Assembly: GCA_964017195.1 (NCBI GenBank)
Contig: OZ024891.1
Location: forward strand, 4,423,994-4,487,993
DNA length: 64,000 bases
From: Siderastrea radians
Taxonomy: Eukaryota > Cnidaria > Anthozoa > Scleractinia > Rhizangiidae
Direction of reading: 5' to 3'
Part shown: piece after piece, positions 34,601 through 46,906 of the stretch
How the letters are laid out: each line of letters starts with the position of its first letter
Position numbering within the stretch: position 1 is the stretch's first letter
Program-made: the position numbers and the translations under genes
The notes under the pieces: generated by a model
What the model saw: the letters and a program-made list of their open reading frames with translations, nothing else
The model's database searches: none
What the model was told of the DNA's origin: nothing

Positions 34601-37600
34601 TTCCCAAAATCTTGAAGTCAAAATAATTATTGTTTTGAAAATTTTTTGCACTTTGGCACATTACGAAACTAGGCCATGTGATCACTGAAATGACTCTGAA
34701 GTTTTATGTTATCATTGTTTCTATATTTAACAAATTATTATTCACCGAAGGCGAAGTACATATTGGCGAATATTCGGCAAGGTAAATATTTGCAAATATT
34801 TACTGAGCCTGAGGCGAATAATTGTTTTAGTATAATTTTGAGATGTGGACATCAAAAAGTAAAAAAAAAAAAACGAGCTAAAACTTGACAGACAACACTT
34901 GAAAAAAGTAACCTAGCTTAGCAGCCATGCCTTGAAATGTTATGTTCACCGGGTAGTGCGGTGAATATAGCATTAAAATATTATACTAATTACCAATATT
35001 TACTTTGTACATTTAGTACAAACTCCATGGTTTTCAGGAGTGTTTGGTTGTAATGGGGGATTTATTTTTCAGCTGTTACATACATGTAATTTTGGATTTG
35101 GAAAGGCCATAATAGTACTGCTATAATAAAGTTATGATACAATAATAACAAGCACAGTCACAACTGACAAGTTTAAAATGTTAAAAACTTGAATGTATGT
35201 AGAATTACAAGTAAAAACATTACTGATATTTAGATTTGTCTGGAAGTCTGGAATTCACCAAAAATTTAGGGCAAGTATATTTTTACTGTTGGAGGGCAGA
35301 AAAGATGTTTAACATGGAACACATATTTTTTTGTTAGGTTGATGTTTTACTACTGGACTTACATCAGTCACAAAATACCAGCCTTTATTGCAGACATGGT
35401 ATCATATTGTGCAGGGCAAAGACCAGTGTAAGTAGCAGGATTCCAGATGTCAAGTGTTACTATTTTATAAGAAATATAATCTTTTTTCTCCCAAGGGCAC
35501 CCAAAGTAAAAATTTCAAAAGAGTTTACAGTTCATTTTGTAAATTAACAAAATGATTTAACAGCATTTTCGCATGGTGCTGTTCATGAATGGCTATAATT
35601 CAATGTTACATCACACTTTAGGATTTCATCCACAGACTCAAAAGTTGAAACCATCTTGTACGGCATAACAAACAGCACCACAGGAAAGTACTGCTCAGTA
35701 GCTTCTATTCGAATGGTCACATTTCAGGATTTATGCACAGACTCAAAAGTTGAAACCATCTTGTACGGCATAATATACAGTACCACAGAAAAGTACTACT
35801 CAGTAGCTTTCATTTGAATGGTCATACTTTAAGGATTTATGCACAGACTCAAAAGTTGAAACCGTCTTGTATGGCATAATAAACAGTACCACAGGAACGT
35901 ACAGCTCACTAGCTTTCACTTAAATGTCACAATTCAGGATTTCATCCACAGACTGAAAAGTTAGAACCAGGTGGTACATTATAATACACAGACAAGAACA
36001 TGACACAAAGTTAAACTCTTTAATCGCTAAATCGCCGAAATGGCTTCAAATCGGCCTGAGAAGCTGGCAAATGATAAAGAATATAACAAGGCAACGGGGC
36101 TAGTTAACTTTATTGTCAAACAACAGTAATTTCTACTATTTAAAACAAATCCGTTGTCTTCCCATACAAACCTTTATAATTGAAACCGTTGTAACACAGC
36201 ACCACCTTAGACGCCGATACGCTAGCGTCACGTCCGTGGCGTTTGTGTCTTATCTTGAGTTTGGGCCGCCTGTGAGCCACGTACAAGTATGATGGTGAGT
36301 CTGGGACTTGAACCCAGAACACAAAAGTGGGAAGTGAGTGCTTTAACCAGTACAATAACTTCCTCCCCTAATTTACGCTTAACTTTCATTCACGTTTGTG
36401 GTTTTTGGCAAAGATAATTTGTATTTTTTAAAATATTTGAAGTTCGTTGTATTGATCACTATATAACGACATGTTAATTTATATTAATCTTGATTTAATC
36501 TGCACAGAATGAACAAGTTGTACGGCAAACTAGAAAGAACCACCAGAAGTTTAATCTACTTCACGTCAAGAGGCTGGGAGGTACAGATTTTTATGTTTTA
36601 CTTTTCTGGGACAATGAACTTGATCTGACCAATTATTAAATTTTCTAATGCTCTTGTACCATTGTTAGACCTGAAAAGGGGGGGGGGGTGGGGGGTCAGG
36701 TAAATGTAACTGTAGAGCATTTCCACAGGGAGGGAACATGATAAAGAATTATTTCAGAAAAGTTAAATCCTCCCACCACCCATTTTCCCGAGTATCCTGT
36801 ACCCCTTCCCTCGGGCTTCATATTGATAGGAGCAAAATATTGATTTTAACTTCTTGATTTGCAGTTTTCAATGGAAAATTATTGCGGTTTGATTCAGGAC
36901 ATGAGCCCCCAAGACAGGGAGGTATGTAATTGTTTTTCGTTGTTGTTGCTTGTTATTTGTTTGTTTGTTTGTTTCTTGTGGAAAACATCTATACTACGTA
37001 TTTGGTTTCCTTTCAGATGTTTAATTTTGATGTTGAGAAGATCGATTGGGATACGTATTTCGTACAGTTTATTCTCGGCCTCAAGAAATACCTTCTGAAG
37101 GAGGATTTGGCTAATCTTCCTGTGGCACAAAGTCGCATTCGCAAGTATGTATCTCAGGAATTCCCTGTGGATAGTTCCTCCCTCTAGATTGGTAGTTCCC
37201 CTTGTGATAATTCCCCTGTATAATAATCTGTGTATAATTAGAGTTGGGCCTCGATTATCCGGTCTTAGTTGGACCACTAAAAATAGACCTGCCACTAAAA
37301 ACAGACCCGATAAACAAGAATTAATGAAACCTATGGTATGCCTGTTCTTGGTTTCCCTGTTCCCTGTATTATATTAAATGTATTCCACACTGTACATGGC
37401 ATACCTTTGATTACTGCTCGCCTTTAAGGTTATATAGTCAGATGACTAGGCAGCGGATGATTCCACTTGTTTTTAGCCATTTGGGGCAATTTCCTCCTTT
37501 AAATATTTAATTTTCTTCCTCAATCTCTTCTTTCTGTTTTATTCATAGACTGCGCAACATCCGTTGGACGATGTATTTCTGCCTGTTTTTGTTCACTTCC

Positions 37601-37708
37601 TGGCTCATTATCAAGCGGTTCCCTGCTGCACAGACCGCTTGGGCCCAGTGCTTATCTGGTGTGCACAAACTAACCCGGGCCCTGGAACCATTCAAGCTTT
37701 CCAACTAG
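28692..37708 (+). CDS. Fatty acyl-CoA reductase (FAR1/2-type), 14 coding exons
   Basis: Reduces long-chain fatty acyl-CoA to fatty alcohol with NADPH, supplying ether lipids or wax esters; animal orthologues are tail-anchored in peroxisomes. Exons: 28692-28916, 29465-29640, 30312-30384, 30841-30947, 31383-31560, 31940-31984, 32175-32293, 33010-33077, 34416-34497, 35338-35427, 36508-36580, 36865-36921, 37017-37144, 37549-37708. All are GT-AG and in phase, 526 residues (human FAR1 515). The Rossmann motif TGATGFLG is at residues 28-35, HVSTAY at 162-167 and the catalytic Y-x3-K (YTFTK) at 216-220. A FAR C-terminal (sterile-type) domain follows, ending near [16 protein letters not shown], then a hydrophobic segment at about 481-495 that fits the tail anchor. 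28692 is the first ATG after a plausible 5' UTR acceptor (28635); 28710 and 28731 are alternatives. FAR1 and FAR2 cannot be told apart here. Confidence 0.95.
32866..32900 (-). repeat. Possible fragment of the ~110-bp repeat unit
   Basis: CCATTTGAATGGTCA matches the junction segment of the dispersed ~110-bp repeat. Only a short piece is recognisable. Confidence 0.35.
33453..33687. repeat. Inverted repeat with minisatellite loop, reductase intron 8
   Basis: Arms 33453-33491 and 33649-33687 are complementary (AGAACGTCATGCTAGCCCAC against GTGGGCTAGCATGACGTTCT). The loop holds four to five copies of a 19-bp unit, CTCACTTTCCTTCATTTGTA, at about 33553-33648. Non-coding. Confidence 0.8.
33918..34346. 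repeat. 429-bp fold-back element flanked by TTAA (piggyBac-type MITE)
   Basis: It starts AGTGCACCTAACCC and ends GGGTTAGGTGCACT. TTAA flanks both sides (33914-33917 and 34347-34350), which is the piggyBac target duplication. The inner arms also pair: GGGCATGGGTCTATTCTTGA against its complement near 34170. It lies in reductase intron 8, ending about 70 bp before exon 9. Confidence 0.87.
34733..34975. repeat. Repeat with TTCACCGAAGGCGAAGTA motif
   Basis: The segment carries ATTCACCGAAGGCGAAGTAC, TATTGGCGAATATTC, a weak complement TATTTGCAAATATT, then GAGCCTGAGGCGAATAATTG, and a further TTCACCGGGTAGTGCGGTGAA hairpin near 34946. Family unknown. Reductase intron 9. Confidence 0.5.
35615..35990 (-). 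repeat. Second array of the ~110-bp unit (four copies, reverse orientation)
   Basis: Units contain GGATTTCATCCACAGACTCA, AAAGTTGAAACCATCTTGTA, ACAGTACCACAGGAAAGTAC and AGTAGCTTTCATTTGAATGG. These are the complement of the unit at 15610-16215. It lies in reductase intron 10. Confidence 0.85.
36165..36368 (-). repeat. tRNA-derived SINE-like sequence
   Basis: On the - strand, TTGTACTGGTTAAAGCACTC resembles a pol III A box region, and GGGTTCAAGTCCCAGACTC about 30 bp on resembles a B box. Sequence after the B box extends to about 36165 and is not tRNA-like. The acceptor and D stems do not fold well, so this is not a functional tRNA gene. Reductase intron 10. Confidence 0.55.
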
Positions 37709-40700
37709 TGACTTGATTCACAATTGAAAGAAAAATACCAGGTTGCATTTTGCAACATATCTAACTAGAAAGACCACCGTGAAAACTTGTTGCTGATAGC
37801 GTCATTTGAATGGCCACATTTTGGAGTGTCATCGTTTTCTTTTCAAGCAGGAGGAGATTTCAAATTAATTAAACTTGAGTAGAAATATTCCAAAGACGTT
37901 ACAGTGAACCATATTGGAAAAATAACGGTCAATTTTCAATGGGGAAAAATTGACACAAACGATGAACTTGAAGAATGGATAATCATTTTTATATCATACT
38001 TATTTTATTATTACCGAGATGCAAAAACGTGGCAATTTATGTAAGCAAATAAAACGTTTAGCGGTTATTGTTTGAAAAGCAGCATAGTGAGTTTAGGTTC
38101 TGAGCTTCAGTTTCGAAAAAAAAAAACAGCGATATCGAAGTGTTATACCTAGGATAAAATTCTGTGTCGAATCTCGGCTGAGTTCGTTGATGTCGGGACA
38201 TTTGTCAAACCTGATGTTTCAATCGTCACGTAAAATATGAATATATCAAATACGAACAAAACTGGGAATTGTTCTCGCATTTTGTAGTTGTTAACTAGTA
38301 AATTATATCTTATAGTAGTAAGATATATAAGAGTGTCAAAACACAAAAAACGGTGATGTACATGTAGGCTAATCAGTGCCTAGGTTGTGCTTATTTAAAA
38401 CTTTTAGAATGGGCCTTCAAATCTGACAATGGTGTTTATTTTTGGATTAATCTCAATCTAAGGAAACGCCACCCCAGAAAGTTTAATGACACTGTGTACC
38501 ACCCTGATCCCAAAGCCCTGCCCTATTTCAGGTGGGGCTGGGAGGGGTGGAAATAAAGTGGACTTCAACCTCTGATTGGGTCAATAGGGACTTTAAGCAA
38601 GGAAAACGTTGATGTCCGTCCTGGATGTTTAGCAACCGGAAGTCGTATGTGTTGGTTATTTGGCCAATTTTGTTCCTCAACACGGATAGGAAAACGCTTG
38701 TTTCGAAACCTATGGCTCTACCTGATGAGTGAAAAAAAAACCTGGTCTAAAGTGAAACTGAGGACTTGCTGAAGCCGCCTGACAGTTAACCTGTGATCAC
38801 GCTTCCCCGCTGCCTTGCTCTGAAAAGAACACTAATCGCAGATTTCCTGTGACGTCAGGGAGATCTTCTGGTTGCTTGAGGTTCCTATTGTGTTGTAATT
38901 GACCGAAATGATTGCTTTGATTTTGCTTTTGTTTCCTATAATAAAACCAATCTAATACGTTTGAAAACGCCTGTTTATTGGGCGTCTGATTATAATGTAA
39001 GTAGAATGATGTAGCCGTGATAATTGTGCGTTGTTCTTAGCACTATTAGGCTTTAAATGATGTAAAATTTTCTTATTTAATTTTCTAAATACACTGTGCT
39101 GGTCATTTAAAACAGGTAGGAGAGATTATCCAGTAGGGATTTACGTAAACTGAGAACGAAATAGAGAGATGAAAATTCTTTATCTTGTTTGTGTGCCTAT
39201 TTATTGCTATAAAAACAAAAATCACTTTGCTCGTTATTCATTCTTCTCGGAACACAGAGAAACAACGTAACAGGTGAAGTTGCTATGGGGATGGGCGATG
39301 CAGGGGGTCCAAACCTCTCGCTTTCCGTACCCTTCAATCCCCTCTTTCCCCCTTTTTTCTGTTGGCTCTCGGCTCTTGGCCCTTTTTTTGCGTAATACTA
39401 CGCAATCATATTCCTGCCGCTTCCCGCCTGCTCTTTCACTGTTCCCTGTACACTTTTCTCCTCCACTCTTCTCTCAAATGGATGCTACTTACAATTCGGC
39501 TCCCTTCATCCCTCTTAGAAATTCTTGTCTTGTACTTTTCACTTTGCTTCGAAGAGAGTTTGTGCATTTGTAACAAAATGTACGCAACCCGTGAGGGGGG
39601 GGACTCCCTATAAAAGTGACGGGACTGCTCACGGTATCTCTTAGGGATTAAAATGCGTGGTTTGGTATCACTCACGGTGTTAAAATCTAACATTACTACG
39701 GCTTGAATTATTTTGGTAACTGAAGAGGCCAGGAAAAATCTGGCTGGAAACGTAACTACTTGCCTAAATAGTCACGTTAAGCGTTATTCAAGCCATGCTC
39801 ACCAAACAAGGTTCTGGAACCTTTCAGGGATAATTTTCAAAATTTCCAACAAGAATCCCCGCCCTTTATATGTGACAGTCTCCCTGGGGTGTACACCAAA
39901 ACATACTCCGCGCATGACGTAATATAGCCATTTTCCCAGTTAACTGTTCTGTTTCGCATAGGAATGTACTTGAACGTGGCTATGGGGCAATTTCGGGCCG
40001 AAAATACAAAATTTCTCGGAATTGCCTCACATCCACGTTCAACTGCATTGCAATGCAAATGAAAAAGTTTATTGTGGAAAGGGCTATTGTATGCATAAAC
40101 TCACTTGTCCAACTTGTTCCCCAGCTAGGCTCCCTTTCCTGATACTGGGGACAAGGCTGTCACTTGACGTGCTAGAATGGCGTAACAACTGCAGGTATGA
40201 CGCCAAGCTCTACAACACTCATGAGTTAATTGTCAGCATACAGCCAATGAAAAAAGAGATTTTGAGAATGTACCACAATTAGTTTGGCAGAAACTAACAA
40301 TTCGTTATGTAGGTTACAGTGAACGTTTATTTTTGCAGGTAAACAACATGTACCTGAAGCGACTGCTTTAATGAAGGATGTTTAACATCTGTGATTTTGT
40401 GTGCTTGCTATTGCATACAGTTACCTTAGCTAAGCTACCGTCACAATAAAGATACCGATGTAGCAATTTCCTCTATAACAAACGTGTCCGATGAAATTCT
40501 AGTTCGATTATAATGAGGCAGTTTCGCCTTTCCAGTTATGAAACAGGGACCAGATTTAAGGATCCCCCGTAGCATCGTTTCTTGTCAATGGGTAGATAAT
40601 AAGACCAATGAGACACGTGACTTAGTAGAGATTTCTGAGTACGTTTTAAAACGGTCAGGTTTGGCAGAAAACTTGAGTAAACTTAAACAGTAGCAATTAC

Positions 40701-40958
40701 CGGGTTTCTTACAAGAGGAAGTGGACTGCCGACCGCCCTCCCCTTTACACCCAACAGTCCGTAGTTCCACCATTGATACATATCGGGAAATTTATGAGCA
40801 ACAAAAAACACAGGTATAGAGTGCTGGCAAAAGCAATCTTGCAACTACCTATACACAGGGAGTACGTACGTATGCATTATCTTACAATCTATAGAACATA
40901 TCGTTCTATGATTCTTTTCTACAGTTGCTTTAACAACTTTTATCTAGAAAATTGCTGA
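37709..40958. other. 3' UTR of the reductase and intergenic region
   Basis: The part after 37709 should be 3' UTR: AATAAA lies at 38048-38053, 340 bp after the stop. Fragments resembling the ~110-bp repeat (CATTTGAATGGCCACA, 37803) occur in it. Between 38.1 and 40.9 kb I found no exon with recognisable homology; open frames near 39.3-39.7 and 40.0-40.3 kb have no domain. Confidence 0.5.
38048..38053 (+). promoter_or_regulatory. Poly(A) signal of the acyl-CoA reductase
   Basis: Canonical AATAAA 340 bp after the stop codon, with TG-rich sequence following. Other AATAAA-like hexamers are further away (about 38940). Confidence 0.5.
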
Positions 40959-43180
40959 TTAAATAAAACCATTTCCTGGAACATAGACCACTTCCTCCTC
41001 TCTGTCACTCTCTGTGTTGACTCGGTTGCCGTTTTGTTCTATATCCTTCTCTCTCTCTCCGCTGGCAATGTAAGACGCATTCACTGCCCCATTGGAGTCT
41101 TCATTTTCAGGACTAAACGTCTACGTGAATAAAAACAGGTAACGATGATGAAAACAATTGCTGAGCTTTATTATACTTGGTTCAAAAACACGTGTACAGT
41201 TCTGTGCACGTATTGGCACTTTTTTCCATGGTTTTCTTGTCAACCCTAAAATTTCGCATTTTGCGGTTTCTCGAGTTTGATGTGGAACATTTCTCGGCTC
41301 TTGCTCCTTATTTTGACCTTCTTACCGCTTAGCAAGATATTTGGCATTTGCACGCCGTTTACTAGCGCTCACAACGCATCTAATGCTTTCACACGCTTGG
41401 CGCCTGTTGAAAGTTTTCCGGCGCTTGACACCAGTCGCACGTTTCATTGCGCTTGACATATGTTTAAATATGCAATATTTTCCCGCTCTATGTTAGCTAG
41501 TCTCATGGTTTTACCTCTCGTGGGATTGCAATCACTGCCTTGTTTGCGTTTGCTCACTTTGTTTTATTGCTCAGGTTTCATTACTTGGTTTCGATATAAC
41601 GACCGTCATTAGAACAGTACTGAAACTTGCAGCACCTACCGTAAAGCCTTTACCATCAGAGAGGACTGTCTCAGGCTCCGAGCGGCCAGTCAACTGGAAT
41701 ATTTCCCTCGAGCCAGTGCTATACATCCGGGTCTGCACAAATGAAGAGTCATCGTCACGATACACGGACATCTTTCTCGCCTCCAGACTCGCTCTTAGAG
41801 TTCTGTTTTGCTTCTGCAAGAAAAGGAGGACACAATTGCAGGTTACGGTAATAAGTGTTCGTTATAAAGTGCTAATCCTAGTTTAAGAAACATGAAGGCA
41901 CAAAATATCATTTACGCCCTTTCGGCAACAGTTAGTCATCAGGTCACTACCAACGGAAAAACATAAAAAGACTTGATTAAGAATTCTAGGTTGAAAAATG
42001 TCAGTTGGTGCCCCAATCAATTTACGATATGTTCACAACGGTTTTGCTTGACAAGGCTAAAGGTCGCACACATCTTTGCTTCGATTGCAAAAGGAAGTAA
42101 ACAGTAGTGACTTACCACAAATATTAGGACGAGGATCAGCAAAATAACAATTACAGCTCCACTTGCGATCAGAACAATGATCCACCGCTCTAATCCTGAC
42201 TCTTGCGTCTCTGGGTTTTTGGTGGGAGTCTTGCAGGGGAACTTTTGTTCAACGTTGACACTCTCAATAGTGAACTTTGAACTTCCTTCTCCCTTTTTTA
42301 TTACGTCGTTCAATTTGTCCTGACTAACGCTCGATGTGCTCTTGAGGTAAACTGTAAAATCGAAAATGATGCTTCCCTTCCTGAAGTTGTATACTTCTAC
42401 TCCAAGAAAATTTTCTCCGTATGATTTCTTGAGAACTGCAGATAAATGTTCATTGAGTTCACGAGAGAGTATTTTGTATTCAAGAGAGTTCCTATCTGCA
42501 TAGGCATCCTGCCACAAGCCTTCCACCGTCGCGCTTCCTTCAAACTGTTTGGCGTCTTTTGGTATCCCTGCATAATAGATTGAGGACAGAGAACTTAACA
42601 TAATTGATATGACTATGTAGCAGATGCGTAGTCGAGTGCAACGCTTCTCCGAGCAACAAAATATAAATATATAAATTTGCTGATTAATTATTTAATTTTT
42701 GTTTTGAAAGTGTTGTGAAAATTATAAGGTATTTGCGCCTGTTTCATAACGTTTCAAGCACCTGGCGTATCCAAGGATTGAATACCAGTATTCAAGGGCT
42801 TGGACTTGACATCTGGGTGGTTTTTTCTTGGTTAAGATCAAATGAAAGAAACCAACGCTTTTCAAAATTCCTCTGTCGATATTTGTTATTATAAATCGCT
42901 TACCTGTGGTTGGTGATGGCGATGGAGAAGGTGATGGCGATGGTGAAGGTGCTGGCGATATTGATGGCGATGGCGTTGGCGATGGCGATGGCGATGGCGA
43001 TGGCGATGGCGATGGCGATGGCGATGGCGATGGCGATGGCGATGGCGATGGTGATGGTGATGGCGATGGCGATGGCGATGGCGATGGCGAAAGTGATGAT
43101 GATGGCGATAGTGATGGTAGTGCTGATGAAGATGTTAATGGGGGTGGTAGAGATGATGATGATGATGATGAAGATGATGA

Positions 43181-43214
<34 letters not shown>

Positions 43215-43951
43215 GGTGCTGCTGCTGCTGCTGATGAAGATGTTGCTGATGGTGATGATGAAGATGTTGGTGGTGGTAGTGGTGGTGATGAAGATGTTGA
43301 TGGTGGTGGTGGTACTGATGAAGATGTTGATGGTGGTGGTGATGATAAAGATGTTGATGGTGGTGGTGGTGATGGTGGTGGTGAAGATGTTGATGATGGT
43401 GATGATGAAGATGTTGATGGTGGTGGTGGTTCTGATGAAGGTGTTGATGTTGGTGGTGATGATGATGAAGATGTTGATGGTGATGGTGGTTCTGATGAAG
43501 GTGTTGATGGTGGTGGTGATGATAAAGACGTTGATGGTGGTGGTGAAGATGTTGATGATGGTGATGATGAAGATGTTGATGGTGGTGGTGGTTCTGATGA
43601 AGGTGTTGATGTTGGTGGTGGTGATGATGAAGATGTTGATGGTGGTGGTGGTGGTGGTGGTGAAGATGTTGATGGTGGTGGTGATGAAGATGTTGGTGGT
43701 GGTGGTGGTGCTAATGATGATGTTGATGGTGGTGGTGGTGTTGATGAAAATGTTGGTGGTGGTGGTGGTGGTGGTGGTAATGAAGATGTTGGTTGCGAAG
43801 GTGGTGATGATGAAGATGTTGATGGTGGTTCTGATGAAGGTGTTGATGTTGGTGGTAGTGATGATGAAGATGTTGATGGTAGTGGTGGTGATGAAGATGT
43901 TGATGGTGGTGGCAATGTTGATGATGATGTTGGTGGTGGTGGTGGTGATGA

Positions 43952-43983
<32 letters not shown>

Positions 43984-46906
43984 CTGATGAAGATGTTGAT
44001 GATGGTGATGATGAAGATGTTGACGGTGGGGGTGGTGGTGGTGAAGATGTTGATGGTGGTGGTGATGAAGATGTTGGTGGTGGTGGTGGTGGTGGTGATG
44101 ATGATGTTGACGGTGGTGGTGATGGTGACGAAGATGTTGATAGTGGTGCTGATGAAGATGTTGATGGTGATAATGAAGATGATGTTGATGGTGGTGATGA
44201 TGATGATGTTTGTAATGGTGGTGGTGCCGATGAAGATGTTGATGGTGGTGCTGATGAAGATGTTGGTGGTGAAGGTGGTGCTGATGAAGATGCCGGTGGT
44301 GGTGGTGCTGCTGATGGAGATGTTGATGGCGGTGGTGGTGATGAAGATGTTGGTGGTGGTGGCGATGATGAAGATGTTGATGGTGGTGCTGATGAAGATG
44401 TTGTTGATGGTGGTGGTGGTGATGATGAAGATGTTGATGGTGGTGGCAATGTTGATGATGATGTTGCTGGTGGTGGTGATGATGATGAAGATGATGACAT
44501 CACAGATGTGGACGTTTCACTCGTCAATGGTGATGTTGACAGCGTCGACGACGTTTCTGGGTAGATGCGAAAACAATGTGAGAAGGCTTGGTGAGATAGT
44601 CTGATCTTCATGTTTATAAGATTCATAATTGCGCACATACATTGTTGTTGATTTTTGTTTTTGTCCCTGTGTTTTAGGGTCATGTTTATAAGATTCATAA
44701 TTGCGTACCTACATTGTTATTGTTTTTTTTTTTGGTTTTTGTTTTTTATGCCGTGTAGTGTGACATTCTGTGTATCGAGTCGTGGAATAGTGCTGTAGTT
44801 TTTTTTTTTGAGAAGTATTAATTGACCGAGTTTGAACGATATTGAAATTCATTGCAAGGTTCTATCAAAGACGATAGAAACGGGGATAAGGCAGGTTTTG
44901 GTTTTAAATAACCCACTGGCCTATCTAGACAACTTGAAAGGGCCGTAAAAATCTCTAGTTTTGTTTCGCGCTTTCAGCGATACTGACCTCGCACGGGTTC
45001 CCAAGACAGCTGGTCAGAAACCACACCGCCCATGCATAACCAAACGGATAACGAGTTTACCACAAGTCCGCCGCCCGCTTTCAAATTTTTAAAACCCGAA
45101 CGCTCGACTCTAGAAGAAAAACAAACGAAAATGTATGAAATTGAAATTAATTTCAGAAACAAAAAGCAGAAATATGACGCCGGTTCACAAGGAAACAAGA
45201 GCAGAGACGTAAAAGTTTATGAAAAGTCAAGAAAAACATCTTGTCGCTTTGTGATTTATCATATCATTGTATCAGTTCAACAACTATGCAAATAAAACCT
45301 GGGAGCAGTGAAACCCTGAAGTGCTAAATGCAAAGGAAAGGAAGCAATTTTAAGTTGACCCAGTGTGATAATGACTAAACGAGTGACATCTTACATGCAT
45401 GAACAGGTCATTCGCAGGTTGACCGTCCATGATATCGTCCACAGGTCTTTGCACTAAACTTTAAATACATTGTAGAGCCAAAATCATAAAATCAGTACTC
45501 ATCTGCAGCATTTATTGTTTGGCAATATTTTGCATATTAAAATTCTTTTCTCCTTTGACACTGTTTTCACTCTGTCACTCTAGAGGTCAAAAGTTGTATC
45601 GTTGCGGAAAAATGCAAAGTGATGATAATTCAGAAGTGCTTTTCGCTAATTTTTGTTCTACACTATACTGCACAGAATATAACAAAAGTGTAATTAATCA
45701 CGAAGGCGAACTATAAAAGGACCGGTCTGTCATCTGCTAATTGCTAACACCTCCGCATGCTAAAATGACTTACCTGAAATGATTTTCCGGTAAAGTGGTT
45801 TTCAGATACGGAAACGCTTGAAAACTGTTGTCAAGAAAAGTTGATCAACCATGATCGGCATAAATTCACCAATAACAAACAACGTTTTTAAAAATGCATG
45901 TTTGTTTCTTGGTTAGATTCGCAGTTTTGTTATCACGAGAATTTAGCTAATATTGATCTTTCCTTCCGTTTCCAAGACAATTACCACACAATCGATGAAT
46001 TAATCAAGAAACTCTGCCATACGAGGCAAAGCAAACAAATGAAACATATTTCCATCGCTTTTGTGGACATTTCTGTGCCGTTTGCTATTGCTTTTACATG
46101 ATATCGTTTTTCTATGACAATCAGTTAAACATGGTGACCCCCCCCCTTACCTTCCATACAACTGTGGGACAATGATTAGGTGGAAAATATTTACTCTCGT
46201 GCAGTGAACAGTTTTAACGTAGGCGAGGTGAATGAAATCTAAATATAATAAACAGGAAAGTATTATGATTATAGCTGAAAGGCAAAACCTATGATTAAAA
46301 GCTGAATCGAAATGTAATTGATATACGTAATCTCGGAAGATCCCGTTTTCGATAGGTTCTCCTCTTCAGTATGAGTTTGTCAAAGCCCCTACAGAGAGAG
46401 TCTATTAAAGAGCCATTCTAATTATTTCGATCTTGGAAATATCGCCGCTCAAACCTCAGCAATAGTTTCCAAGAACAGAGTATGATCTCACATTTCAAGT
46501 TTGTTTCGATAACTGATCAAGGCAGTGCTTTTGTTATTGACTGTTGATGTTGTCGAATTTCTCAACATTAGAAGCTAATTTACAGATGTCGTGTTTAGTA
46601 ATTTAGCTGAAATGTTAATAAGGGAACATCTGCCGCTGCCTGTTTAAAACTAAACATAAAACTCTTTATTTTCAGTCACCAAGTCATAACGATGAAAAAG
46701 ATTTATCTTTCAGATTAAAGAAATCAAGATGTACGTGAACATAACAAACTTTTTGAGAGATTATATATTTAAATACACATGACGTAGCTCTCAAGAAAAT
46801 GCTTACCTGCTGTAGTACTTGCACCTTGAGATACTCCAAGGCTAATGAACAAAAATGAGGTTCCAAAGAGAACGGGATAAACTGCACATAACTTGAACGA
46901 AACCAT
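40959..46906 (-). CDS. Mucin-like SEA-domain single-pass membrane protein, 5 exons
   Basis: Exons in coding order: 46906-46807, 44556-42904, 42567-42116, 41813-41640, 41120-40959. All are GT-AG and phases agree; the product is 846 residues. Exon 1 encodes a signal peptide ([20 protein letters not shown], then cleavage near VSQG-AS). Exon 2 (1,653 bp, uninterrupted) encodes about 550 residues of Ser/Thr/Pro/Ala repeats ending in a pure Ser-Pro run, an expected O-glycosylated stalk. Exon 3 encodes a SEA domain (585 to about 690) with the self-cleavage-type motif GSIIF at 649-653, then a TM helix at 713-735. Exons 4-5 give a ~110-residue polar cytoplasmic tail ending [10 protein letters not shown]. 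The architecture is that of transmembrane mucins, but I see no orthologue. Ligand and function are unknown. Nothing resembles a toxin or enzyme domain. Confidence 0.87.
42918..43092. repeat. Coding hexanucleotide array (GGCGAT)n, about 20 units
   Basis: Near-perfect tandem hexamers on the + strand. On the - (coding) strand they read ATCGCC units and encode a long (Ser-Pro)n run at the C-terminal end of the mucin stalk. A few units carry GGTGAT variants. It stays in frame because the unit is a multiple of three. Confidence 0.9.
43130..44490. repeat. Coding minisatellite of the mucin stalk (GATGAAGATGTTGATGGTGG units)
   Basis: On the + strand, GATGAAGATGTTGATGGTGG recurs dozens of times with GGT-rich spacers of variable length. 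On the coding strand this gives [12 protein letters not shown] type repeats. All length changes are multiples of three, and no stop is found on the coding strand through 1.65 kb. Long open frames on the opposite strand are by-products of the triplet periodicity. Confidence 0.88.

Noticed and set aside
36165..36368. A functional tRNA gene
   Set aside because: A and B boxes are present but the acceptor and D stems cannot be folded.
42906..44604. Long + strand open frames (552 and 564 codons), Asp/Gly-rich and Met/Val-rich
   Set aside because: They mirror the triplet repeat of the mucin stalk on the other strand. The - strand frame has splice sites in phase, a signal peptide exon and a SEA/TM exon.
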